Assembly (NCBI GenBank): GCA_051744845.1
Contig: JBNJDJ010000008.1
Coordinates: forward strand, 1-44,939
Direction: 5' to 3'
DNA from: JBNJDJ01 sp051744845
Lineage (GTDB): Bacteria > Bacillota > Clostridia > Peptostreptococcales > Acidaminobacteraceae
DNA: 44,939 bases
In this document: in pieces, positions 15,950-25,488 of the stretch
How positions within the stretch are numbered: the first letter of the stretch is position 1
How the letters are laid out: every line of letters starts with the position of its first letter
The notes under the pieces: generated by a model
Database searches by the model: none
Seen by the model: only the letters and a program-made list of their open reading frames with translations
What the model was told of the DNA's origin: nothing
Made by a program: the position numbers and the translations under genes

Positions 15950-18900
15950 TTATTTTTTAAGGGTAATTACTAATTGTTTAGATTGAATCTCCTCATCAGG
16001 TGAAATATGAATCTTTTCAACAACACCATCAGTCTGAGCTTTTAAAACTGTCTCCATTTTCATAGCTTCCATTATTACTAAAGCATCACCTTCATTAACT
16101 TCATCTCCAATTTCTACATTTATTTGAACTATTTTACCTGGAAGAGAAGCTCCTATTTCCAAAGGATTTGCCTTTTTTGCAAATCTAATTTGATTTGTAC
16201 TAGCTTTATTGCTTTTAGCTTTATCTTTATCTAATATTGAAATCTCACGTCTATTACCATTAACTTCAAATACGACTCTTCTATGGTTCTTTTCATCTAC
16301 ATTTGAAACTCTTAATAATTTAACAATAAATGTTTTTCCTTCTTTTATATTTATTGTAGAAGTCTCTCCTTCTCTTAAACCATGGAAAAATACATCTGAT
16401 CCCATTTTTTCAAAAGTTCCAAATTCTTCTTTATATTTTAAATACTCATCAAATACCTTTGGATAAAGAGCTTTTGAAATAAGATCTGCTTTAGTAGGTT
16501 TAAAATCATATTTTTCTTTAATATCTTCTTTTAATTTATCAAAGTCTGCTGGTTGTAATAATTCTCCTGGTCTTTCTGTAATAATTTCTTCACCATCTAA
16601 TACTAACTTTTGAATATCTTCTGGAAAGCCTCCATATGGTTGACCCATCATACCGCTAAAAAATGCTTTTACTGAATCTGGATACGAAAGACCTTTACCT
16701 TCCTTTAAAATATTTTCTTTAGTTAAATCATTTTGAATCATAAATATAGCCATATCACCTACTGCTTTTGAAGAAGGTGTTACTTTAATTATATTTCCAA
16801 ATAAATCATTAACATCTCTAAACATTTCTTTTACTTCATTGAATCTGTGACCTAAACCTAGCGACTCAACTTGTGGTTTAAAGTTAGAATATTGACCTCC
16901 AGGAATTTCATACTTATAAATTTCTGCACTAGATGTTTTTAAATCAGTTTCAAATTCTTCATAAACTGGTCTTACTTTTTGCCAATAATTTGAAATTTCT
17001 TGTAAGTTATCTAATTTAAAGTGAGTTTCTCTTTCAGTATTCTCTAAAGCCGCTACAACTGAATTTAATGCAGGTTGACTAGTTAAGCCAGACATTGAAT
17101 TAAATGCTGTATCTACTATATCTACTCCAGCTTCTGCAGCCATTAATAATGTAGCTACTCCATTTCCAGTTGTATCATGAGTGTGTAGATGTATAGGAAT
17201 ATCTATAGTCTCTTTTAAGGCATTAATAAGTTTAAATGCAGCATATGGTTTTAAAAGACCTGCCATGTCTTTAATACCTAATATATGTGCACCTTCTTTT
17301 TCTATATTTTTTGCTAAATTCAAATAATAATCTAAATCATACTTATCTTCATTTTCATCTAATAAATCTCCTGTATAACACATACATACTTCAGCAATTT
17401 TATTTTTTTCTTTAACTTTTTCAATTGCTACTTTCATACCTTCTAACCAGTTTAATGAATCAAATATTCTAAAAACATCTATACCTCTATCAGCTGCTTC
17501 ATCGATTAATTCTTCAATTACATTATCTGGATAATTCTTATATCCTACACCATTTGATCCTCTCAGTAACATTTGAAATAATATATTTGGTGATTTTTTT
17601 CTTAGTTTATCTATACGTTTCCATGGATCTTCTTTTAAGAATCTATATGCAACATCAAAAGTAGCTCCTCCCCACATTTCTAATGAAAATAAATCATTAG
17701 CTAAGTGACTTGTAGGTTCAATAATTTTTTCCATATCAATAGTTCTCATTCTTGTAGCCATTAAAGATTGATGTGCATCTCTAAAAGTTGTATCTGTTAA
17801 TAATAATTTATTTGTATTCTTAATATAATCTATAACACCTTCAGGACCTTGATTATCTAAAATATTTTTAGTCCCTTTTAAATTTTCAACCTTTTTAAAT
17901 TTAGGTATACTAGGTACATCGTATTCTTTTTTATAACCTTTTGTTTCATTTACAATTTTTTGACCTAAAAATTCTAATAATTTTTTCTCATGTTGTTGTC
18001 TTGGCTCAATATCAAATAATTCTGGATGTCTTTTGATAAAATTAGTACTACATACACCTTTTCTAAATTTATCATGATTTAATACATTAACTAAAAAGTC
18101 AATATTTGTTTTTACGCCTTCAACTTCTATTTCTTTTAAAGATCTAATAGCTTTATTTACAGTATCATCAAAAGATCTTGCCCAAGATGTAGATTTTACT
18201 AATAAGCTATCATAATACGGACTAATAATTGAGCCAGCATAACCATTTCCACCATCTAATCTTATACCAAATCCGCCAGAAGTTCTATAAGTATTTATCT
18301 TACCTGAATCAGGGACAAAATTCAAATGTGGATCCTCAGTAGTTACACGACATTGTATAGCAAAGCCTCTTGGCTTAATAACATCTTGACTAGGTATATT
18401 TATCTCTTTACTTCCTAATGAATAACCTTCAGCTACTAAAATTTGAGTTTGAACAATATCAATACCAGTTGTCATTTCACTTACAGTATGTTCAACTTGA
18501 ATTCTTGGATTCATTTCAATAAAATAGTGATTCATTTCTTTATCTACTAAAAATTCTACTGTACCAGTATTTTTATAATTTACTTGCTCAGCTATTTTTA
18601 TTGCGTCTTGACAAATTTCTTTTCTTTTTTCATCTGATAATGTTAAAGCAGGACTAAACTCAATTATTTTTTGATGTCTTCTTTGAATAGAACAATCTCT
18701 TTCAAATAGATGAATTGTATTTCCATAATTATCAGCAATAATTTGTACCTCTATATGCTTCGGACCAGCTAAATATTTTTCAATAAATATTTCATCATTG
18801 CCAAAAGCTTTTTTAGCTTCATTTTTAGCTGAGCGATATTCTTCAATTAAATCATCTTTATCACTAACTATTCTCATACCACGTCCTCCACCACCAAAAG

Positions 18901-19387
18901 ACGCTTTTAACATAACTGGATATCCACATTGTTTTGCAAATTCAACTGCTTCTTTTTCAGAAGTTATTGGTTTGTCAACTCCTGGTATAGTAGCTACATT
19001 TGCTTTATTAGCTACTTTTTTTGATTGAATCTTATCTCCTAATGAATTCATCATATCTTCATCAGGACCAATAAATACAATCCCTGCTTCCTTACATTTC
19101 TTAACAAATTCAGGATTCTCTGCTAAAAAGCCATATCCAGGATGGATTGCATCTACTCCTTTTTTCTTTGCTAAAGAAATAATTTCTTCAATATTCAAAT
19201 AAGCATCTAATGGGCCTTTATTTTCCCCAATTAAATATGCTTCATCTGCTTTTAATCTAAAAAGTGACTTTTCATCTTCTTTTGAATAAATAGCTACAGT
19301 TCTTATTCCTAGTTCTTTACATGCTCTAAAAATCCGAATAGCTATTTCGCCTCGATTTGCTACTAAAATTCTTTTAAACTTTTCCAT
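15950..19387 (-). CDS. pyc: Pyruvate carboxylase
   Basis: This full-length 1145-aa single-chain pyruvate carboxylase starts with a biotin carboxylase domain (about 1-450) with the ATP loop GGGGRGM and EMNPRIQVEHTVSE. A carboxyltransferase domain of the DRE-TIM type (about 525-1000) follows, with TTFRDAHQSLMATRMR and HTHDTTGNG. The biotin carrier domain at the C-terminus has the biotinylated Lys in EAMKMET. It carboxylates pyruvate to oxaloacetate with ATP and bicarbonate, supplying aspartate-family synthesis during amino-acid fermentation. SD GGAGGTAAT lies before the ATG and a good promoter lies upstream. Nothing is missing. Confidence 0.97.
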   Translation of the reverse strand: MEKFKRILVANRGEIAIRIFRACKELGIRTVAIYSKEDEKSLFRLKADEAYLIGENKGPLDAYLNIEEIISLAKKKGVDAIHPGYGFLAENPEFVKKCKEAGIVFIGPDEDMMNSLGDKIQSKKVANKANVATIPGVDKPITSEKEAVEFAKQCGYPVMLKASFGGGGRGMRIVSDKDDLIEEYRSAKNEAKKAFGNDEIFIEKYLAGPKHIEVQIIADNYGNTIHLFERDCSIQRRHQKIIEFSPALTLSDEKRKEICQDAIKIAEQVNYKNTGTVEFLVDKEMNHYFIEMNPRIQVEHTVSEMTTGIDIVQTQILVAEGYSLGSKEINIPSQDVIKPRGFAIQCRVTTEDPHLNFVPDSGKINTYRTSGGFGIRLDGGNGYAGSIISPYYDSLLVKSTSWARSFDDTVNKAIRSLKEIEVEGVKTNIDFLVNVLNHDKFRKGVCSTNFIKRHPELFDIEPRQQHEKKLLEFLGQKIVNETKGYKKEYDVPSIPKFKKVENLKGTKNILDNQGPEGVIDYIKNTNKLLLTDTTFRDAHQSLMATRMRTIDMEKIIEPTSHLANDLFSLEMWGGATFDVAYRFLKEDPWKRIDKLRKKSPNILFQMLLRGSNGVGYKNYPDNVIEELIDEAADRGIDVFRIFDSLNWLEGMKVAIEKVKEKNKIAEVCMCYTGDLLDENEDKYDLDYYLNLAKNIEKEGAHILGIKDMAGLLKPYAAFKLINALKETIDIPIHLHTHDTTGNGVATLLMAAEAGVDIVDTAFNSMSGLTSQPALNSVVAALENTERETHFKLDNLQEISNYWQKVRPVYEEFETDLKTSSAEIYKYEIPGGQYSNFKPQVESLGLGHRFNEVKEMFRDVNDLFGNIIKVTPSSKAVGDMAIFMIQNDLTKENILKEGKGLSYPDSVKAFFSGMMGQPYGGFPEDIQKLVLDGEEIITERPGELLQPADFDKLKEDIKEKYDFKPTKADLISKALYPKVFDEYLKYKEEFGTFEKMGSDVFFHGLREGETSTINIKEGKTFIVKLLRVSNVDEKNHRRVVFEVNGNRREISILDKDKAKSNKASTNQIRFAKKANPLEIGASLPGKIVQINVEIGDEVNEGDALVIMEAMKMETVLKAQTDGVVEKIHISPDEEIQSKQLVITLKK

Positions 19388-19410
19388 ATTACCTCCAATT
19401 CATTTTTTAT

Positions 19411-19439
19411 ACTATAACAAAAAAAAATAGACCAATCAA
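19411..19439 (-). promoter_or_regulatory. Sigma-A promoter of pyc
   Basis: On the minus strand TTGATT (19439-19434), a 17-base spacer and TATAGT (19416-19411) lie just upstream of the pyc ribosome site, giving a leader of roughly 20 bases. Confidence 0.65.
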
Positions 19440-19535
19440 TGTTTTTTAAGTTTTTTTTATAAAAACTTTTATTTTTAATTAATTTTTTCAAAAAACTTTA
19501 TTTTTTTAGAGGCATTTATAAGTATTATATTTAAG

Positions 19536-19574
19536 ATAAAAAAAGCAAATAATTACTTTTAATAATTATTTGCT
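19536..19574 (-). terminator. Intrinsic terminator of the five-gene lipoprotein/two-component/folD operon
   Basis: AGCAAATAATTA (19544-19555) pairs perfectly with TAATTATTTGCT (19563-19574). On the minus strand TTTTTTTAT follows. The stem includes the stop codon of the RCC1-like gene. Confidence 0.85.
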
Positions 19575-21143
19575 AATACTTATTTTTTCTAAATTTAAAT
19601 TGTGATCTGAACAATAAATCTCATCTTCAATAGTTAAAACATATATTTTATTATTACATATTACAATATCTTTTATACTTTCAGCACCTTTTATTTCATA
19701 TGGTTTTTCTAGTGTTTTAGTCTTATCCTTTTTCAAATTAAAAGTTCCCCAAGTATAAATACGTCCATCTTCATTTACAACAACAACTATAGAATCAGAA
19801 CTAATAATCTTAATTGGATTTTTTATCTCTTTTATTAAATACGGATTTTTAACACGAGTATTTTTAGCAGTGATTTGATTTTTACCATTTTTTCCCCATC
19901 CATATAAGCTACCTTCTTCAGTACTAGCAAAAGAAATCTCATCTCCTGCATGAATTAAATCAATTTTAGGCAAATTAATTTTATTAATCTCATAGTCTGC
20001 TTCTGAATGACCATTGCCTAATTGACCAAAATCATTATTCCCCCAAGTTAATAATTCATTTTCATTATTTATTGCAATACAATGATTTCTCCCAAGAGAA
20101 AAGTCTTTAACTTGATCAATTCTTTTAAATAAATTTGGCACATCATAATATTTATTAATTTTTATTTTAATTTGTTTATCCTCATTTTTTCCCCATAAAA
20201 ATAATTTTCTGCTTTTATTTAAAGCGCCAGAAAAATCTAGACCAGTATCAATTTTATATATCCTATCTAATCCCCAAACTTTGGAAAAAGTTTTTTTATC
20301 ATTTTTACTAGATTGAGCTAATTGGCCAAAATTATTTTTCCCGGCTGCTAATACATTATCCTCTGAGTTAATTGCTAAAGCGTGATTATAATTCATAGAA
20401 AATTCTTTTATGCTATAATCAATTAAAAATCTGCTAAATTTATCTTTAACATCTAACTTTAAAGGATTGCTAGAAAAAGCTTTGTATAAAATAGAACCAT
20501 TATTATATAATATAAATAAAATTGATCTAGAACTTTTTAATGCTTTTATTCCTCTTTTTTCAATAACTTTGATATTTTTAGAAATTTTTTTAGACCAAAT
20601 ACCTTTTTTATTTTTAACTTTTAAACTAACTGTATATGTCCCTGGATTTTCAAAAAAATCTTTATTTCCTTCCCAGTTAACTTCTTCAATTTTTTGACTT
20701 TTAGTCAAGTTTTTATAAGAATATTTAACCTTTGTCATAGGAGTTATTTCTTCAGGTTTGATATCGATTTCAACTTTAGGTTTATTAATAAGTTTTTCAT
20801 TTCCAAAAAGACTAAAATAAATAGTACCATCTTCTAAATAAGAATGTTTAGATAATTTCTTTAACATTTCTTTAGCTTTTGGTTTTTCTTTAGATCTAAT
20901 ATTTAATAAAATATATTTTTTATTACCATCTAATCTAAAATTATAACTAATATCTAAATCATCAAAACCTTTAATATCAGATAATTTTTCAGGTAAATCG
21001 CCTTCTAACTCATTAACTTTTTTCTTAATTTTTCTAAAATCATATAAAATTTGATTAAAATCTTTTGCATTATCAGTCTGTATTAATAAATAACCAATAA
21101 CTAAAAGAAGAAAAATTAAAATTATACTAATTATTAAAATCAT
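19566..21143 (-). CDS. Membrane-anchored RCC1-repeat (regulator of chromosome condensation-like propeller) protein
   Basis: This 525-aa protein has an N-terminal membrane helix (about 2-21) and a charged, possibly coiled segment (24-65). A beta-rich region follows, then a PKD-like Ig fold near 130-195 (NPGTYTVSLKVKN). A C-terminal run of RCC1-type blades occupies about 250-515, with signatures such as AAGKNNFGQL, LTWGNNDFGQLGNG and LYGWGKNGKNQI. The chain should be extracytoplasmic and anchored. RCC1 propellers bind proteins or peptidoglycan-associated partners, and I cannot name the ligand. It is the last gene of an operon with a lipoprotein, response regulator, histidine kinase and folD, which suggests a sensing or envelope role. 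Confidence 0.78.
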   Translation of the reverse strand: MILIISIILIFLLLVIGYLLIQTDNAKDFNQILYDFRKIKKKVNELEGDLPEKLSDIKGFDDLDISYNFRLDGNKKYILLNIRSKEKPKAKEMLKKLSKHSYLEDGTIYFSLFGNEKLINKPKVEIDIKPEEITPMTKVKYSYKNLTKSQKIEEVNWEGNKDFFENPGTYTVSLKVKNKKGIWSKKISKNIKVIEKRGIKALKSSRSILFILYNNGSILYKAFSSNPLKLDVKDKFSRFLIDYSIKEFSMNYNHALAINSEDNVLAAGKNNFGQLAQSSKNDKKTFSKVWGLDRIYKIDTGLDFSGALNKSRKLFLWGKNEDKQIKIKINKYYDVPNLFKRIDQVKDFSLGRNHCIAINNENELLTWGNNDFGQLGNGHSEADYEINKINLPKIDLIHAGDEISFASTEEGSLYGWGKNGKNQITAKNTRVKNPYLIKEIKNPIKIISSDSIVVVVNEDGRIYTWGTFNLKKDKTKTLEKPYEIKGAESIKDIVICNNKIYVLTIEDEIYCSDHNLNLEKISISK

Positions 21144-21145
21144 TT

Positions 21146-21970
21146 TTATCCCTTTATATTTTTCAAAGTATTTTTAATCAGTAAAGTGTTTGTAACAGAA
21201 CCTACTCCTTTTGGAACTGGAGTAATACCTTTTACCTTATCTTTTATATTTTCAAAATCTACATCACCATAAAGTTTACCATTTTCTACATTTATCCCTA
21301 CATCAAATATATAACTATTATTGTTAACCATACCTTTTGTTAAAAAATGTTTTTTCCCAACTGCAACAACTACTATATCAGCATTTTTTGTAATATTTTT
21401 TAAATTTTTAGTTCTTGAATGGCATAAAGTAACTGTAGCATGTTCATTAGTTAATAAATTAGCTAAAGGTTTACCTACAATATTTGATCTTCCTATAATA
21501 CATACATTAGAACCGACTAAATTAATTTCATAATATTTTATCATTTTTAAAACTGCTAAAGGAGTACAAGGAATTAACGCATCTTTTTTACCTTTTACAA
21601 TTTTTCCTAAATTCATATCTGTTAATCCATCTATATCTTTATCTACAGAAACAGTATTTATTATTTTTTCTTTATCTAAATTTTTAGGTAAAGGCATTTG
21701 TAACATAATCCCTTTAATTTTAATATCTTTATTTAACTTTTCAATCTTTTTAATAATTTTTTGTTGTTTAACATCCTTTTTGAAAGTTATTAATTCTACT
21801 TTTACTCCTAATTTTTCAGCCTTTTTTATTATACCTTTAATATAAGACTTTGATGCTGAATTATCTCCTATAGCAATTACTGCTAAGTAAATATCTTTTT
21901 CAATATCTTTAAGCTTATCTTTAACCTCTTTACTTATTTTATCAGCTACCACTTTTCCATCTAAAATCAT
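21146..21970 (-). CDS. folD: Methylenetetrahydrofolate dehydrogenase/methenyltetrahydrofolate cyclohydrolase FolD
   Basis: This 274-aa bifunctional C1 enzyme has the catalytic Lys in SKSYIKGI, DKDIDGL, the folate-site PCTPLAVLK and the nucleotide loop GRSNIVGKPLA. It interconverts methylene-, methenyl- and formyl-tetrahydrofolate, linking serine and glycine metabolism to purine synthesis. Its position is odd: the start lies three bases after the histidine kinase gene and its stop three bases before the RCC1-like gene, so it is embedded in an envelope-signalling operon. Confidence 0.95.
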   Translation of the reverse strand: MILDGKVVADKISKEVKDKLKDIEKDIYLAVIAIGDNSASKSYIKGIIKKAEKLGVKVELITFKKDVKQQKIIKKIEKLNKDIKIKGIMLQMPLPKNLDKEKIINTVSVDKDIDGLTDMNLGKIVKGKKDALIPCTPLAVLKMIKYYEINLVGSNVCIIGRSNIVGKPLANLLTNEHATVTLCHSRTKNLKNITKNADIVVVAVGKKHFLTKGMVNNNSYIFDVGINVENGKLYGDVDFENIKDKVKGITPVPKGVGSVTNTLLIKNTLKNIKG

Positions 21971-21972
21971 AA

Positions 21973-23376
21973 CTACTCCTTTCTCTCCTTAGGTAATGTT
22001 ATTTTAATAGTTGTTCCTTTATTTAATTTACTATCAATTGATAACTTTCCATTGTGTAATTCAATTATTTGATTAGCAATTGCTAAACCTAATCCACTAC
22101 CTGATTTTTTAGATTCTCCTTTAAAAAATTTTTTCTTTACTTTATCTAAATCTTTTTTACTAATTCCCTTACCAAAATCTCTAATTTTTATAACTACTTT
22201 TTGTTTTTTTTCTATCAAAGTTATTTTTATGTTTGAATTATAATCACTAAACTTATAAGCATTTTCAACAATATTAATAATAACTTGTTTTAATCTATTG
22301 CTATCTCCTTTAAATATTATAGGTTTTTTTTCATAATCAAATTTAGATTTAATATTTTTTTGGCTAAATTTTCCTTTATATATTTGTAAAATCTCTTCAA
22401 TTAATCTAATAAAATCAAATTTTTCTTTTTCTAATATTAAATTTCCTGCTTCAATTTTAGAAAATTCAAGTAATTCTTCTACCATTGAAGATAATCTTTC
22501 TGTTTCCTTGGTAATGATATCAAGTCCAATATTTACTTCTTCATCTTCTATTTTTTCACTTGTCTTTAACGTCTCACTCCAACCTTTTATAGAAGTCAAA
22601 GGCGTTCTAATTTCATGAGTAATAGATGAGATAAATTCATTTTTTGATTTTTCACTTTCCTGAATCTTTTTAGCCATTTGATTAATTGAATTAGCTAATA
22701 CTTTGAATTCATCATCAAAAGATTGATCAATCCTTGTATTATAATTTCCATCTGCTAACTTTTTAGTAGCACTTATTATTTTTTCTATAGGATTTATAAT
22801 TGTTTGAGTAAAAAACAAACTTAATATTGACAAGATTAATAACAAAATTATAAGTATTAATACAGAATATAAAATATATTTATTTATTTGTTCATCTACT
22901 AATGAAAGGGAAGTTAAATATTTTAAATACCCTATGTTTTTTTGATTATCATTTTTTATTGGAATATAAAATTCCATAATCTTTTCATCAGTTGATTTAT
23001 TTTTTGTAATTCTTCTAAATGTTTTTTGATAAGATAATTTTTCTGGTATTTTATCATATTTTTGATTATTAAACTTATTGTTAGTTGCTAATACTTTACC
23101 ATCTAAATTTATAACTTGAAGCTCAAACTTTTTATCACTACTTTTATTTATAAAAACTTTAGCCATTTCATCTATATTATATAAGTTTGTATCATAATAT
23201 TTTTTATAAAAATCTAAAGTGATTTTAGCTTCATTTTGCAAATAATTATAAATATTTTTATAAAATACATTTTTTATTCCAAATATAAATATTCCTTCTA
23301 AAATAATAACTATAATTAAAATTACAAGCATGTAATTTAGAAACCATCTTTTTTTAATTCCATCAATTTTATTCAT
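21973..23376 (-). CDS. Membrane sensor histidine kinase (HAMP, HisKA, HATPase)
   Basis: This 467-aa kinase has a first membrane helix at about 13-34, an extracytoplasmic sensor region at about 35-165 (LQVINLDGKVLATNN is PAS/Cache-like), a second helix at about 167-190, then a HAMP linker. The phospho-acceptor is His254 in SSITHEIRTPLTSIKG. The ATPase domain has the N box (NIVENAYKFS), G1 (DFGKGIS) and G2 (GSGLGLA). It is a canonical OmpR-family partner for the response regulator encoded just upstream, whose gene overlaps it by 8 bases. The sensor ligand is unknown, and the lipoprotein gene in the operon is a likely accessory. Confidence 0.92.
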   Translation of the reverse strand: MNKIDGIKKRWFLNYMLVILIIVIILEGIFIFGIKNVFYKNIYNYLQNEAKITLDFYKKYYDTNLYNIDEMAKVFINKSSDKKFELQVINLDGKVLATNNKFNNQKYDKIPEKLSYQKTFRRITKNKSTDEKIMEFYIPIKNDNQKNIGYLKYLTSLSLVDEQINKYILYSVLILIILLLILSILSLFFTQTIINPIEKIISATKKLADGNYNTRIDQSFDDEFKVLANSINQMAKKIQESEKSKNEFISSITHEIRTPLTSIKGWSETLKTSEKIEDEEVNIGLDIITKETERLSSMVEELLEFSKIEAGNLILEKEKFDFIRLIEEILQIYKGKFSQKNIKSKFDYEKKPIIFKGDSNRLKQVIINIVENAYKFSDYNSNIKITLIEKKQKVVIKIRDFGKGISKKDLDKVKKKFFKGESKKSGSGLGLAIANQIIELHNGKLSIDSKLNKGTTIKITLPKERKE

Positions 23377-24058
23377 CTAAAGACCACCTATAACCATATC
23401 CCCATATAGTTTTAATATACTTAGGTTCCGATGGATCTTCTTCTATTTTTTTTCTTATACGTCTAATATTTACATCTACAATTTTAAACGAACCAAAAAA
23501 ATCTTCGCCCCATACTTTATCTAAAATTTCTTCTCTAGAAAGTGATTTGTTTTCATTTTTAACCATTAATGATATTATTGAAAATTCAATTTGAGTAAGT
23601 TCAATTTCTTTACCATTTTTAAACATCATTCTTGAATCAAAATCTATTTTAAAAGGACCTTTCTCATAAGTCAATGTTTCATCATTTTTTAATAGATTAA
23701 CCCTTCTAACTAAAGCATCTATTCTCATAATTAATTCCTTTGGACTAAAAGGCTTAACTAGATAATCATCTGCTCCGCTTAAAAAACCTTCTTCTTTATC
23801 ACTTTCTAATCCTTTGGCAGTTAACATTATAATACCTATATATTTATTATCTCTTCTAATAGTTTTACATACTTCATATCCATCAATTCCTGGAAGCATA
23901 ATATCTAAAACAGCTATATCTATTTTGTTATTTTTAAAAATTTCTAAAGCTTTTTCTCCATTTTCTGCTGTATATACTTTATGTCCTTCTCTTTTTATGT
24001 TAATAACAATAAACTGTCTTATTTCCTCTTGGTCTTCTAATACTAAAATATTTGCCAT
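23369..24058 (-). CDS. OmpR/PhoB-family response regulator
   Basis: This 229-aa protein has a receiver domain with phospho-acceptor Asp52 in VLDIMLPG, the acidic pocket LEDQEE, Thr in MLTAKG and Lys in LVKPFSP. The C-terminal winged helix (about 130-228) contains LTQIEFSIISLMVKN and the recognition-helix stretch VDVNIRRIRKKIEEDP. It binds DNA as a dimer when phosphorylated by the partner kinase at 21973-23376. It sits between the lipoprotein and kinase genes with short spacing. Confidence 0.93.
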   Translation of the reverse strand: MANILVLEDQEEIRQFIVINIKREGHKVYTAENGEKALEIFKNNKIDIAVLDIMLPGIDGYEVCKTIRRDNKYIGIIMLTAKGLESDKEEGFLSGADDYLVKPFSPKELIMRIDALVRRVNLLKNDETLTYEKGPFKIDFDSRMMFKNGKEIELTQIEFSIISLMVKNENKSLSREEILDKVWGEDFFGSFKIVDVNIRRIRKKIEEDPSEPKYIKTIWGYGYRWSLDE

Positions 24059-24066
24059 AATTTCTC

Positions 24067-25365
24067 CTATTTAATTATTCTAAAATTATCTTGAATCCAT
24101 TTATAATCAATCATTTTTTTATCTTTACTTAAAAATTTAACTAAGTATACAAAATTTATTCCTTTTTTTATAACTCGATAATCTTCATAATGCATTTCAT
24201 TTTTTAAAAAGTCTTCCTTTTTTACTGTTAAAATTTCAAAAATATTAATTACCTTATCTTCTAAACTTGTATAATATTGAAAAGTTGTTTTTCTATTTTC
24301 TTTATCTAGTGTAAAATTAGATTGCCAATAAGGCGGAAGTATAATCTCATAATTATTATAATCATCTCTATAAGATTCAAATAAATATTTTAATGAATTA
24401 TTCTCATCCCACTTAGTCCATTTAGTTATATAAAAATCATCTTCAGATTCTTTTATTTTAGGAATCCTTATCAATGGAATTTCTAAAATACCATCATTAT
24501 TAATGTCTTTTGATTCTATTAACTTTTTTCTAAAAGTTACATCAGTATATCTCCAAACTTTATTAAAAAAGATATTTTCTAATTTATTATCTTTATAAAC
24601 TATTAAATCTGTATATGAAGAATGAGCTCCTAAACTAACATCTAATAAAATTCCTTTAGTATCTTCACTCACTTTACCTACTTTTATTGAATAATAATCA
24701 TTAATATAACCATCCATTTGTACACTATCTATTAAATTAATATCTTTAGAATTTATATCTAATGAATATAAATAGCCTGTTGCTAATCCTAAATTTTTAT
24801 TTATTTCAATAATAAATAATTCTAAACCTTTTTTATCTATTAAATCATCTATAATAAATTCTTTATAATTTTTTTCTAATTTAGATAATAAATTGTTATT
24901 TTGATCAAAAGTATATATATTAAGTACCTTATTTGAATGACTAGCGCCTTGCCAACCAATTATCAACTCATTAAAATAATCCCCATCCAAATTGGCAAAA
25001 TATATTTTATCAATTGTATAATTATTTTTAATTATTTTTTCACTTAATATCCAATTTTCATTTTTATTTTTTTCTAAAATCAAAATCTCAACATTTAAGG
25101 ATTTATTATTTTTTAAAAATACTATTCCCTCTTTATCTTTATTGCCTAAAACATTTTTAAAATATATTGAATCATTTAATCCACCATTGTTAGGTATAAT
25201 TAATGAGTAATCTTCATAATTATTATCTAAAAAAACTTTAATCTTATTAAGTTCATCAGATACTCTTGGCTTTTTTAATAATTCTTTTATTTCAACACTT
25301 TCATTATAACATCCAGTTAGTAAAAATATTATTAATATTATTATTAAAACTAATTTTTTCTTCAT
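24067..25365 (-). CDS. Lipoprotein with FG-GAP/VCBS-like repeats, probable accessory sensor
   Basis: This 432-aa protein has a classical lipoprotein signal: KKK, a hydrophobic run, and the lipobox LTGC with the lipidated Cys19. Mature-protein stretches FANLDGDYFNELIIGWQG and DINNDGILEIPLIR resemble FG-GAP/VCBS calcium-loop blades (D-x-D-x-D style) found in secreted beta-propellers. It is the first gene of the operon with the response regulator and kinase, so it may present or modulate the kinase stimulus. That role is inference. A TATAAT box lies about 25 bases before the ribosome site, but its -35 is poor, consistent with control by an activator such as the operon's own regulator. Confidence 0.8.
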   Translation of the reverse strand: MKKKLVLIIILIIFLLTGCYNESVEIKELLKKPRVSDELNKIKVFLDNNYEDYSLIIPNNGGLNDSIYFKNVLGNKDKEGIVFLKNNKSLNVEILILEKNKNENWILSEKIIKNNYTIDKIYFANLDGDYFNELIIGWQGASHSNKVLNIYTFDQNNNLLSKLEKNYKEFIIDDLIDKKGLELFIIEINKNLGLATGYLYSLDINSKDINLIDSVQMDGYINDYYSIKVGKVSEDTKGILLDVSLGAHSSYTDLIVYKDNKLENIFFNKVWRYTDVTFRKKLIESKDINNDGILEIPLIRIPKIKESEDDFYITKWTKWDENNSLKYLFESYRDDYNNYEIILPPYWQSNFTLDKENRKTTFQYYTSLEDKVINIFEILTVKKEDFLKNEMHYEDYRVIKKGINFVYLVKFLSKDKKMIDYKWIQDNFRIIK

Positions 25366-25441
25366 AATCCCTCCAAAACTATTATATAATATTTTTTACT
25401 AAAAAAAAACTTAAATATTATTTAACCGAATATTAATATTT

Positions 25442-25486
25442 TTAATTAAAAAAGTATCATCTTGAAATTAATCAAAATGATACTTT
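25442..25486 (-). terminator. Intrinsic terminator of cheV
   Basis: AAAGTATCAT (25451-25460) pairs with ATGATACTTT (25477-25486), with an inner TTGA/TCAA extension. On the minus strand TTAATTAAA follows. It lies two bases after the cheV stop. Confidence 0.75.
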
Positions 25487-25488
25487 AT

